Source: Prevotella sp. (GTDB lineage: Bacteria > Bacteroidota > Bacteroidia > Bacteroidales > Bacteroidaceae). Taken from it: 57,313 bases of DNA. The stretch spans positions 1 through 57,313 of the forward strand of contig JAILHK010000045.1 in NCBI GenBank assembly GCA_024695815.1, in the 5' to 3' direction. The position numbers and the translations under genes were made by a program. The notes below the pieces were generated by a model that did not search any database, had not been told where the DNA came from, and saw nothing but the letters and a program-made list of their open reading frames with translations. Positions 42,974 to 50,059 of this stretch are shown here, one piece after another. Positions within the stretch are counted from its first letter, which is position 1. Each line of letters begins with the position of its first letter.

Positions 42974-43402
42974 CTATTCAATGCCTTCGTACTGACAGAT
43001 GTCGCGTCGCCAGTTGTCGGGGAAAGCCATGGACTGATGGTTCACCAAATCATAGAGCACCATGATGGAGAAACAGCGACATTTTATCTCGTTTGTATCA
43101 ACATCAATAATATCCTGTTCCAGATGCAGACTCTTGTTGCCCACCTTCACAGCACGTGTACGGGCGGCAATATGGTCGGCACCCTTGATCTGTGAGAAGA
43201 ACTCTGACTCGATCTTGACAACCACGATAGCCACACGCTCCCAATCCACATTCTTACAAACACTGGCAAAATACTCGGTCTTTGCAGTATCGTAGAACTG
43301 GAAATAGATGGTGTTGTTGACATGACCGAATTTATCTACATCATTGAATCGGATTTGAATGGGCAACACATGCCGATAGTCTTTGTTTAATTCTTGTGCC
43401 AT
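42974..43402 (-). CDS. Acyl-CoA thioesterase (4HBT/YbgC-like hotdog)
   Basis: 142 residues with the 4HBT hotdog signature: LPIQIRFNDVDKFGHVNNTIYFQFYDTAK (catalytic Asp in NDVDKFGHVNN), then VVVKIESEFFSQIKGADHIAARTRAV. It hydrolyses a small- or medium-chain acyl-CoA in the cytoplasm; substrate unknown. A -7 box TAATTTTG is at 43437-43444 on the minus strand without a clear -33. The gene lies between GH35 and GH2 genes but has its own terminator, so it is probably independent of them. Confidence 0.9.
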   Translation of the reverse strand: MAQELNKDYRHVLPIQIRFNDVDKFGHVNNTIYFQFYDTAKTEYFASVCKNVDWERVAIVVVKIESEFFSQIKGADHIAARTRAVKVGNKSLHLEQDIIDVDTNEIKCRCFSIMVLYDLVNHQSMAFPDNWRRDICQYEGIE

Positions 43403-43506
43403 TCCTGAATATTTTAACGGTTACTATTTCAAGCGGCAAAATTACAAATAATTTGCGAGATAAGCGCTGTTTCTGAAAGATTATTTCGGTTTTGACAGAC
43501 CGCAAA

Positions 43507-43541
43507 CAAAAAAGTCAGCCCTACAAAGGACTGACTTTTAC
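43507..43541 (-). terminator. Terminator of the OMP-xth-GH35 operon
   Basis: On the minus strand AAAGTCAGTCC-TTTGTA-GGGCTGACTTTTTTG. The 5' arm lies within the last codons of the GH35 gene and its stop codon is in the loop. Confidence 0.82.
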
Positions 43542-45563
43542 TGACTTCACACTTTCGCCTGGAGTGGGGTCGGCTTCGCGTGGAAGATAGATGGGGGCAC
43601 CACTCTGAAGTGGCAGTATGCGGAGTTCCAGGGTGCTACAACCCTTGGGTAGGCGCCATAGTCCGTAGAGGAACGGACGACCATACTGGAAGTGGTCTGC
43701 TATCAACTTGCCATCGGCATAGAGACGAGCACAATCGCCTTGATAATTGATTGTCAGCAACTGTTGGCCTATGGGGTGCGCTTCCTGAAGGAAAGGCAGA
43801 TCGATACGATAGACAGCAGCCTGCTGCCAGTCGGCTTCGGTGGGGGCCTCAGCCACTTTCTGGGCCCCAATGGTGATTTGTCGCAGAGGACCTGCCTCAC
43901 GTACTTTCTCGCAGGTGGCTAGGTAGTATATGTACGTATGAACACGTTCGTCGAGGAACAGATGCTCGGCCTCTTGCTGGCTCAGCAGATAGAGATTCTG
44001 ATGGATGGGTGCCTCCGTTCCTTTCGCCTTCACGTTTTTCAACACCTTGCCGTTCTGCATACAAATGGTTGTGGGGATGCCGGGTATCTGCATCAGGTAA
44101 ATCTTACCGTCGCGCTTGGCCACCAGTTGGGCTGTGGCATAACGGATGCCATCGATATTGACAGGGAAGATGGCCATAGCACCTGCAGGAATGGTGAGCT
44201 TTGGCAAGCGAACACCGCAAGCTTCGAGGCGAATGCCACGCTTGGCTGACAGGTGCTGCAGACGTTCGTAGTTGTTGACGAAGATGAAGCCACTACCTTG
44301 CTGACTTCTCACCGACCAGCGCATCTGTCTGTCGTCGCCTTTCTTCAGGTCTTGACTCACGGGAAACGAGGGTTCCATCGTTGCTAGCAGCTGACCATAG
44401 TCGTGCATGAACAAATGAAGGGGACGCAATGCGTAGAAGTGAGGATTGGTCTGTCCGAACTCGCCTATCGGGGCCTGGAAGTCGTAGTTCTTCACCGGCA
44501 TATCGTTATAGTTGGTGGCTGGCGTGCGCTGGTTCTCGTTCAGCGTTGTGATGCCTTCAGGATTGGTACCTCCATGATACATGTAGTAGCCGAGAAGGTT
44601 AGAACCTGAACCCAACTTCACCAATGCCATGGCGTAGGCATCCTCGGTATAGACATAAGGACGACGATGATAGGCGGTAGCCATACCGCCACCCAGTTCG
44701 CATGTGAAATAGGGATAGACACCGCTGTCGGCAGCAGCAGAGAATGTGGCTGTGCCTTCTGTACTTGCTGATGGCGACTCGCCCATGGCTGTGGCAGGCT
44801 TGACACCTTGTTTAAAGTTGAATGCCTTGTAATAACTACCCACCGTCTCTTGAAGTGAGCGCTCCCAGAAACCGTCGGCATAGTCGCCATAGAGGGGAAT
44901 CATCTCGCCAAAGGGTACTGGCGTGGCCAGTTCGGGCCAACCGGTACGTGTATAGAAAGGCAGGTCGTAGCCAATCTGAAGGGCCATCTGCTTCAGCGCC
45001 ATCAGATACTCACCGCGTCCACGATATTCGTTGTCAAACTGAGCGGCTACCACCGGACCACCGTCTTTCCATTGCAGACCTTGTACCTGTGTGAATATCT
45101 GGCGATAGAGACGTTCTACATAATATAAAAAGGTGGGATTCTGCTGGCGCACCTTGCAGCCCTTTGTGAAAATCCAGTCGGGGATGCCTCCATTGCGAAC
45201 CTCGCCGTGGCAGAACGGGCCTAGGCGCAGGACCACGGGCATCTCTTCCGCCTTACACACCTCAAGGAAACGACGCAGGTTGCGCTGACCATCCCAACGG
45301 AAGATGCCTTCTTGCTCTTCTACGTGGTTCCAGAACACATAGGTGGCAATCATGCTGACGCCACCCTCTTTCATCAGATGCACCTCGCGCTGCCACTCTT
45401 CGGCAGGCACACGCGAATAGTGTATCTCGCCCATTACGGGACAGACACGACGACCATCGACTATGAGACTATGACGGTCCCACGTCACGGGTTTTCCAAA
45501 ATCAGAAGCATAGCTGCCCATGGCCATTAGCCACAGACATGCAGACAATAGCAGTTTGTTCAT
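43521..45563 (-). CDS. Glycoside hydrolase family 35 beta-galactosidase (secreted)
   Basis: 680 residues with signal peptide MNKLLLSACLWLMAMGSYA. The TIM barrel starts near residue 25, with the family patterns GEIHYSRVPAEEWQREVHLMKEGG and YVFWNHVEEQEG. The acid/base is Glu179 in AAQFDNEY (the usual second-shell Glu is replaced by Asp), the nucleophile Glu289 in FTCELGGG. The C-terminus has beta-sandwich domains (from about 430). Predicted exo-beta-galactosidase on galactose-containing glycans. It is the third gene of OMP-xth-GH35; it starts 8 bp after xth. Confidence 0.92.
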   Translation of the reverse strand: MNKLLLSACLWLMAMGSYASDFGKPVTWDRHSLIVDGRRVCPVMGEIHYSRVPAEEWQREVHLMKEGGVSMIATYVFWNHVEEQEGIFRWDGQRNLRRFLEVCKAEEMPVVLRLGPFCHGEVRNGGIPDWIFTKGCKVRQQNPTFLYYVERLYRQIFTQVQGLQWKDGGPVVAAQFDNEYRGRGEYLMALKQMALQIGYDLPFYTRTGWPELATPVPFGEMIPLYGDYADGFWERSLQETVGSYYKAFNFKQGVKPATAMGESPSASTEGTATFSAAADSGVYPYFTCELGGGMATAYHRRPYVYTEDAYAMALVKLGSGSNLLGYYMYHGGTNPEGITTLNENQRTPATNYNDMPVKNYDFQAPIGEFGQTNPHFYALRPLHLFMHDYGQLLATMEPSFPVSQDLKKGDDRQMRWSVRSQQGSGFIFVNNYERLQHLSAKRGIRLEACGVRLPKLTIPAGAMAIFPVNIDGIRYATAQLVAKRDGKIYLMQIPGIPTTICMQNGKVLKNVKAKGTEAPIHQNLYLLSQQEAEHLFLDERVHTYIYYLATCEKVREAGPLRQITIGAQKVAEAPTEADWQQAAVYRIDLPFLQEAHPIGQQLLTINYQGDCARLYADGKLIADHFQYGRPFLYGLWRLPKGCSTLELRILPLQSGAPIYLPREADPTPGESVKSVKVSPL

Positions 45564-45571
45564 TATGGTTG

Positions 45572-46321
45572 TTATTTTAGTATCAGTTCCACCGGACAGT
45601 GGTCGCTACCCATGATGTCGGTGTGGATCTTTGCATCTTCAATCTGGGCCGACAGGCGTTCGGAAGCAACAAAATAGTCGATGCGCCACCCTACATTCTT
45701 CTGACGGGCTTGAAAGCGATAGGACCACCATGAGTACACAACCTCGTCGGGATACTTCCAACGGAAGGTGTCAATAAAGCCAGAATCCAGAAGGTCACTA
45801 AACTTGCCACGCTCCTCGTCGGTGAAGCCTGGATTCATGTGGTTGGTCTTGGGGTTCTTCAGGTCTATCTCCTGATGAGCCACATTGAGGTCGCCACAAA
45901 GGATAACGGGCTTTTGTTCGTCGAGTCGTTTCAGGTACTGACGAAACTGGTCTTCCCACGACATGCGGTAGTCTAGGCGCTTCAATCCGTCTTGAGAATT
46001 GGGGGTATAGCAGCACACCAGATAGAACTCGGGCATCTCGAGGGTGATGACGCGCCCTTCATGGTCGTGCTCGTCGACGCCGATGCCCATGGTCACACTC
46101 TGAGGCTGGTGCTTTGTATAGATAGCCGTGCCGGAATAACCTTTCTTATCGGCATAGTTCCAAAAGGACTGATAGCCATCAAACTCTAGGTCCAACTGTC
46201 CTGCCTGCATCTTTGTCTCCTGAAGACAGAAGAAGTCGGCATCCAACTCACGAAAGATATCACTGAAGCCCTTGCCTGCGCAAGCCCTCAGTCCGTTAAC
46301 GTTCCAACTTACAAATTTCAT
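45572..46321 (-). CDS. xth: Exodeoxyribonuclease III
   Basis: 249-residue EEP-fold AP endonuclease/3'-exonuclease. Active-site motifs: VSWNVNGLRAC, LQETKMQ (metal Glu), LCGDLNVAH (Asp and Asn), FIDTFRWKYPDEVVYSWWSYR and GSDHCPVEL (catalytic His). Normal length. It is embedded between an outer-membrane protein gene (2-bp gap) and the GH35 gene (8-bp gap), an unusual operon context for a repair enzyme. Confidence 0.97.
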   Translation of the reverse strand: MKFVSWNVNGLRACAGKGFSDIFRELDADFFCLQETKMQAGQLDLEFDGYQSFWNYADKKGYSGTAIYTKHQPQSVTMGIGVDEHDHEGRVITLEMPEFYLVCCYTPNSQDGLKRLDYRMSWEDQFRQYLKRLDEQKPVILCGDLNVAHQEIDLKNPKTNHMNPGFTDEERGKFSDLLDSGFIDTFRWKYPDEVVYSWWSYRFQARQKNVGWRIDYFVASERLSAQIEDAKIHTDIMGSDHCPVELILK

Positions 46322-46323
46322 GT

Positions 46324-47136
46324 TTAGAAAGCAATACCGATAGTAAACTGATGCATCTTGGGTGCATGGTTTTTCTTAAAGAAATCCATGGGTGAATACT
46401 TACAATAGATGGCCGGCAGATAAGGGGCGTGAACCTGCATGAATGCATCGATGGTGACAGGACGCTGACCAATGGATTTCGTATTGATATCATACGTTTC
46501 CTCGCCCAGTTCAAATTGGCGATTGGCGTGCGCCCAGAAGTTGAAGTTCACAATACCGCCCAAGGTGACATAGCACTTTTGTTCACTATCAAAATAGTGG
46601 GTATAAAGCACGGGCACCTGAACACTGGTAACGTGCAAAGCTACTTTCTTGTCGGCTGCATTGATAGGGAAGGCAGACAGGCCCATAACACCGTCTGCAT
46701 CTTTCATCCAGAAACCGTCGTTGGCCGACATGCGATAGTTGCGCCAGTCGATGCCCACACCGATACTCCAGGCATTCTTAGCACCATAGGGATACCAATT
46801 GGTTCTTACACCCAGAGCCACATCAAAAGAAGGCCACAGGTTAAATGATCCCATATCGGCATCGAGCATCGTGTTAAGACCTATCTGGATATAAGGGACG
46901 CTTTTCACATCGCCCGCATCCGACCTTTTGTTTTTCGAACGCTTCACCTGGATACCGCACCACGACTTTCCGTCTTTCGCAACACTGTCGTTGAGAATGA
47001 TTGTTGGTGCTTTGTCGCGAGTCACGACAGTTACTTTCTCAACATTGTCCACAACAATAGTATCAACTGTCTCGGCAGCCATTGACCACGATGAGGCAGC
47101 AATAAGTAGAGCCGCAAGAATCGTTTTAGCTTTCAT
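46324..47136 (-). CDS. Hypothetical outer-membrane beta-barrel protein (270 aa)
   Basis: Signal peptide MKAKTILAALLIAASSWSMAA, then strands alternating through the protein (YIQIGLNTMLDADMGSFNLWPSF, WSIGVGIDWRNYRMS, VPVLYTHYF, YVTLGGIVNFNFWAHA, MHQFTIGIAF). It ends in aromatic F, as for barrels recognised by the BAM machine. Looks like an eight- to twelve-stranded porin-like or PorT-like protein; no specific family assigned. The start at 47136 is set by the signal peptide and the promoter at 47168-47197. It is first gene of OMP-xth-GH35. Confidence 0.78.
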   Translation of the reverse strand: MKAKTILAALLIAASSWSMAAETVDTIVVDNVEKVTVVTRDKAPTIILNDSVAKDGKSWCGIQVKRSKNKRSDAGDVKSVPYIQIGLNTMLDADMGSFNLWPSFDVALGVRTNWYPYGAKNAWSIGVGIDWRNYRMSANDGFWMKDADGVMGLSAFPINAADKKVALHVTSVQVPVLYTHYFDSEQKCYVTLGGIVNFNFWAHANRQFELGEETYDINTKSIGQRPVTIDAFMQVHAPYLPAIYCKYSPMDFFKKNHAPKMHQFTIGIAF

Positions 47137-47167
47137 AATCTGAATTGGTTTAATACTTAAAGTGATG

Positions 47168-47197
47168 CAAAGATAATCATTATTTATGAAAACGCAA
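47168..47197 (-). promoter_or_regulatory. Promoter for the OMP-xth-GH35 operon
   Basis: Minus-strand TATCTTTG (47168-47175) with TTG (47195-47197) 19 bp upstream, close behind the ribH terminator. Confidence 0.68.
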
Positions 47198-47206
47198 TGA
47201 AAGAGA

Positions 47207-47246
47207 CAAAAAAAATGGCAGCACCGCAAAAGCGATACTGCCATTA
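47207..47246 (-). terminator. Terminator of ribH
   Basis: On the minus strand AATGGCAGTATCGC-TTTT-GCGGTGCTGCCATT followed by TTTTTTTG: a long stem with two mismatches. Confidence 0.88.
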
Positions 47247-47263
47247 TAGAAGCCATTAAAGAA

Positions 47264-47740
47264 TTAGAACTTTGCCATCTTAATTGCTACCACAGCACAC
47301 TCATCACCCTTGTTGCCCAACTTGCCGCCTGCGCGATCCAGCGCCTGCTGCAAATCATTGGTGGTCAGAAGACCATAGACAACGGGAATATTACTTGTGG
47401 CATTCAGGCGAGCGATACCTGCTGTCACACCCTGACAGATATAGTCGAAGTGGGGTGTCTCACCACGAATCACACTACCCAAAATAATTACAGCATCGTA
47501 ACCATCATTGAGCGTCATCTGGTGTGCGCCATAAATCAGTTCAAAAGAACCAGGAACAGTCTTCACGTGGATATTCTCGGGCAGTGCACCATGCTTCTCG
47601 AGTGTTTTTACACAACCATCGAGAAGGGCACCCGTAATCTCGGGATTCCACTCTGCCACCACAATGCCGAAAATCATGTTCGAAGCATCGGGAACAGCAT
47701 TGAAGTCGTAATCGCTCAAATTATGCAGAGCTGTAGCCAT
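47264..47740 (-). CDS. ribH: 6,7-Dimethyl-8-ribityllumazine synthase
   Basis: 158 residues; condenses the ribitylamino-pyrimidine with dihydroxybutanone phosphate, the penultimate step of riboflavin synthesis. Motifs: [13 protein letters not shown] (Trp/Asn for the aromatic ring), [35 protein letters not shown] (with catalytic His) and [19 protein letters not shown]. It starts 25 bp after the TPR protein gene, likely in one unit with it. No FMN riboswitch is visible upstream. Confidence 0.97.
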   Translation of the reverse strand: MATALHNLSDYDFNAVPDASNMIFGIVVAEWNPEITGALLDGCVKTLEKHGALPENIHVKTVPGSFELIYGAHQMTLNDGYDAVIILGSVIRGETPHFDYICQGVTAGIARLNATSNIPVVYGLLTTNDLQQALDRAGGKLGNKGDECAVVAIKMAKF

Positions 47741-47765
47741 CGTCTTATAATTCTATAATGTATAT

Positions 47766-48458
47766 TTACTCTTTAACACGCTCGATGTAAGCATCGATAG
47801 TGTTGTACTTCACCCACTGATAGTAGTAATCCTTAATGCGCTGATAGAGTTTCAAAGCCTCGGCCTTATTGCCCTGGCTCTCCAAAATCTCACCAGCCTG
47901 AATCAGGAAGCCAGGAGACAGTGTGCTGTTATCAGCCATATCAGCAGCCTTTACCAATGTCTTTACGGCATCGTCCAGCTTGTTCTGACTAGCCTCGATG
48001 TTACCCTCGGCAGCCTTTGCTGAAGGAGAAATCATCTGGTCGTCTTCGGTATCGAACTCATCGAAGTATTCGGCAGCCTCATCAAGCTGACCCAGACGCG
48101 CGCAGCAAATACCGGCATAGAGGTTGGCCAAGTTACCAGCCTTTGTAGAACTGTACTCGTCAGCGATGGTCTTGAAACCAGCGTGACCCAGGCTGTCGCC
48201 CTCGAGAGCCATCTTGAACAAATCGGGCATATCACCCTGAACAGCCATTCCGTAATACTCCTGAGCCTTAGCCATCTCGGTGCTGGCCTTTACCTGCTGC
48301 TTATCGCTATAGGTATTCCAGAACAGACAAGCCAATACAGCTACAACAGCTACGCTAACACCGCAAATAATTGCCTTCTTGTACTTGAGGATGAATGCCT
48401 CACTCTGATTCAGTGTCTCCTTAATCTCAGGAGCACCGTTGTTGTTGTTTTCTGCCAT
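47766..48458 (-). CDS. Tetratricopeptide repeat membrane-anchored protein (YfgM-like)
   Basis: 230 residues. A cytoplasmic start, then one membrane helix (KAIICGVSVAVVAVLACLFW, about 28-48), then a periplasmic helical domain with TPR-like repeats (AGNLANLYAGICCARLGQLDEAAEYF, PSAKAAEGNIEASQNKLDDAVKTL, FLIQAGEILESQGNKAEALKLYQRI). The topology matches YfgM-type periplasmic scaffold proteins that associate with the Sec machinery. It lies directly upstream of ribH. A -7 box TATCTTTG is at 48503-48510 on the minus strand. Confidence 0.85.
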   Translation of the reverse strand: MAENNNNGAPEIKETLNQSEAFILKYKKAIICGVSVAVVAVLACLFWNTYSDKQQVKASTEMAKAQEYYGMAVQGDMPDLFKMALEGDSLGHAGFKTIADEYSSTKAGNLANLYAGICCARLGQLDEAAEYFDEFDTEDDQMISPSAKAAEGNIEASQNKLDDAVKTLVKAADMADNSTLSPGFLIQAGEILESQGNKAEALKLYQRIKDYYYQWVKYNTIDAYIERVKE

Positions 48459-48603
48459 TTTTATATTAATTTTATTTTATGTTCGCACAACTTTTGCGGG
48501 CGCAAAGATAATGAAATTATTGCACATAGTGAAATTTATTTCCTGTTTTTTTCTTTTTTAAGTCTGAAAAGCAGTAACTTTGCACTGAAAAAGACGGAAA
48601 AGC

Positions 48604-49692
48604 ATGATTCTGGAGCGTTTATCCATTATTAATTATAAGAACATAGAGGGAGCCGATTTGAAACTTTCTCCCAAATTCAATTGTTTCATTGGTCACAACG
48701 GTGCTGGAAAGACTAATGTGCTTGACGCCATCTATTTTCTATCGTTCTGCCACTCGGCACAGACGGTACAGGACTCGCTGGCCATTCAGCACGACAAGGA
48801 CTTTTTCCTGTTGGAAGGGCGTTATACCGACTTCAACATTTCCTGCGGCATGAAGCGAGGCACCAAGAAGGTGTTCAAACGCGACAAAAAAGCCTACCAG
48901 CGACTCTCGGAACATATCGGACTGATACCTATCGTGCTGGTATCGCCTGCCGATGCGCTGCTGATTGAAGGAGGTAGCGAGGAGCGCCGCAGACTGATGG
49001 ACCAAGTGATTGCCCAGCTGGACAGAACGTATATTGAATCGCTGAACCGCTATAACAAGGCGCTGATGCAGCGCAATACGATGCTGAAGATGGAAGACCA
49101 AGAGCCTGACCCTGCCCTACTCTCGTTGTGGGAGGAACAGATGGCGCACGAGGGTGAGAATATTTTCCACAAACGACAGGCTTTTGTAGAACAGTTGGTG
49201 CCCATGTTTCAACAGTTCTACGACATGATTTCGGACGGGCGCGAACAGGTGTCACTCAGTTATACGTCTCACTGTCAACGGGGACCGCTGCTCGAGGTGA
49301 TTCAGCGCGACCGCATGAAGGATCGCGCTGTGGGCTATTCGCTCCATGGCATTCATCGTGACGACCTCGAGATATTATTGGACGGGCATCCTATGCGTAG
49401 AGAAGGTTCGCAGGGACAGCTCAAAACGTTTGTCATAGCGCTGAAGCTGGCTCAGTTCAATTTCCTGAAACAGACCAATGCACACACAACACCAATCTTG
49501 CTGCTGGACGACATCTTCGACAAGCTGGATGCACAACGCGTGGAACAAATTATCAAACTGGTGTCTGGCGAACAGTTTGGACAGATTTTCATCACCGACA
49601 CCAACCGCGACCACTTAGACCAGATACTGGCTCAGGGAAACTTTGACTATCAGCTTTTCAATGTAGAAAACGGTAGTATCACAACCAAATAA
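48604..49692 (+). CDS. recF: DNA replication and repair protein RecF
   Basis: 362-residue SMC-like ATPase that helps load RecA at gaps. Walker A is FIGHNGAGKTNVLDAI (about 28-43), the signature is GSQGQLKTFVIALKLAQ, and Walker B is LLLDDIFDKLD. The N-terminus MILERLSIINYKNIEGADLKLSP is the family start. A -7 box TAACTTTG lies at 48575-48582 with only a weak T-rich -33. DUF721 follows 11 bp downstream, a usual pairing in Bacteroidetes. Confidence 0.97.
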   Translation: MILERLSIINYKNIEGADLKLSPKFNCFIGHNGAGKTNVLDAIYFLSFCHSAQTVQDSLAIQHDKDFFLLEGRYTDFNISCGMKRGTKKVFKRDKKAYQRLSEHIGLIPIVLVSPADALLIEGGSEERRRLMDQVIAQLDRTYIESLNRYNKALMQRNTMLKMEDQEPDPALLSLWEEQMAHEGENIFHKRQAFVEQLVPMFQQFYDMISDGREQVSLSYTSHCQRGPLLEVIQRDRMKDRAVGYSLHGIHRDDLEILLDGHPMRREGSQGQLKTFVIALKLAQFNFLKQTNAHTTPILLLDDIFDKLDAQRVEQIIKLVSGEQFGQIFITDTNRDHLDQILAQGNFDYQLFNVENGSITTK

Positions 49693-49703
49693 AGAATTCA
49701 GTT

Positions 49704-49994
49704 ATGTTTAAACGCGACGTACAAGAACTCAAAAACTTGGTTCTGCGCAACATTCGCAACCAGGGATTGGAGACGCCTCTGTTGCAAAAGCGACTGATAG
49801 AGGCATGGCCCATTGTGGCTGGCGAGCTGATAGCCCGCTACACCACCGATGTACGAATCTACAACCAGACGCTGCTGGTGCGACTGAGCATCCCTGCGCT
49901 ACGCGCCGACCTTTCCATGCGCCGCCAGGAATACGTGCGACGTTTAAACGAATATGTCGGCAACCAGGTGATTGCCGACATACAGTTTCGTTGA
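49704..49994 (+). CDS. DUF721 family protein
   Basis: 96 residues matching DUF721 (DciA-like N-terminal domain): LLQKRLIEAWPIVAGELIARYTTDVRIYNQTLLVRLSIPALRADLSMRRQEYVRRLN. In other bacteria DUF721/DciA-type proteins help load the replicative helicase, which fits the recF neighbour. It starts 11 bp after recF and is followed by a terminator (50024-50059). Confidence 0.92.
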   Translation: MFKRDVQELKNLVLRNIRNQGLETPLLQKRLIEAWPIVAGELIARYTTDVRIYNQTLLVRLSIPALRADLSMRRQEYVRRLNEYVGNQVIADIQFR

Positions 49995-50023
49995 TTGCTT
50001 ATTAATAGCTATTATAAGCTTAT

Positions 50024-50059
50024 GGGAAGTTGACATTCGGCCAACTTCCTATTTTTTTT
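50024..50059 (+). terminator. Terminator of recF-DUF721
   Basis: GGAAGTTG and CAACTTCC arms, followed by TATTTTTTTTG. Its T-run covers the stop codon of the converging glycosidase gene (50049). Confidence 0.88.

Noticed and set aside
47741..47765. FMN riboswitch upstream of ribH
   Set aside because: Only 25 bp separate ribH from the TPR gene and there is no room for or trace of an RFN element.
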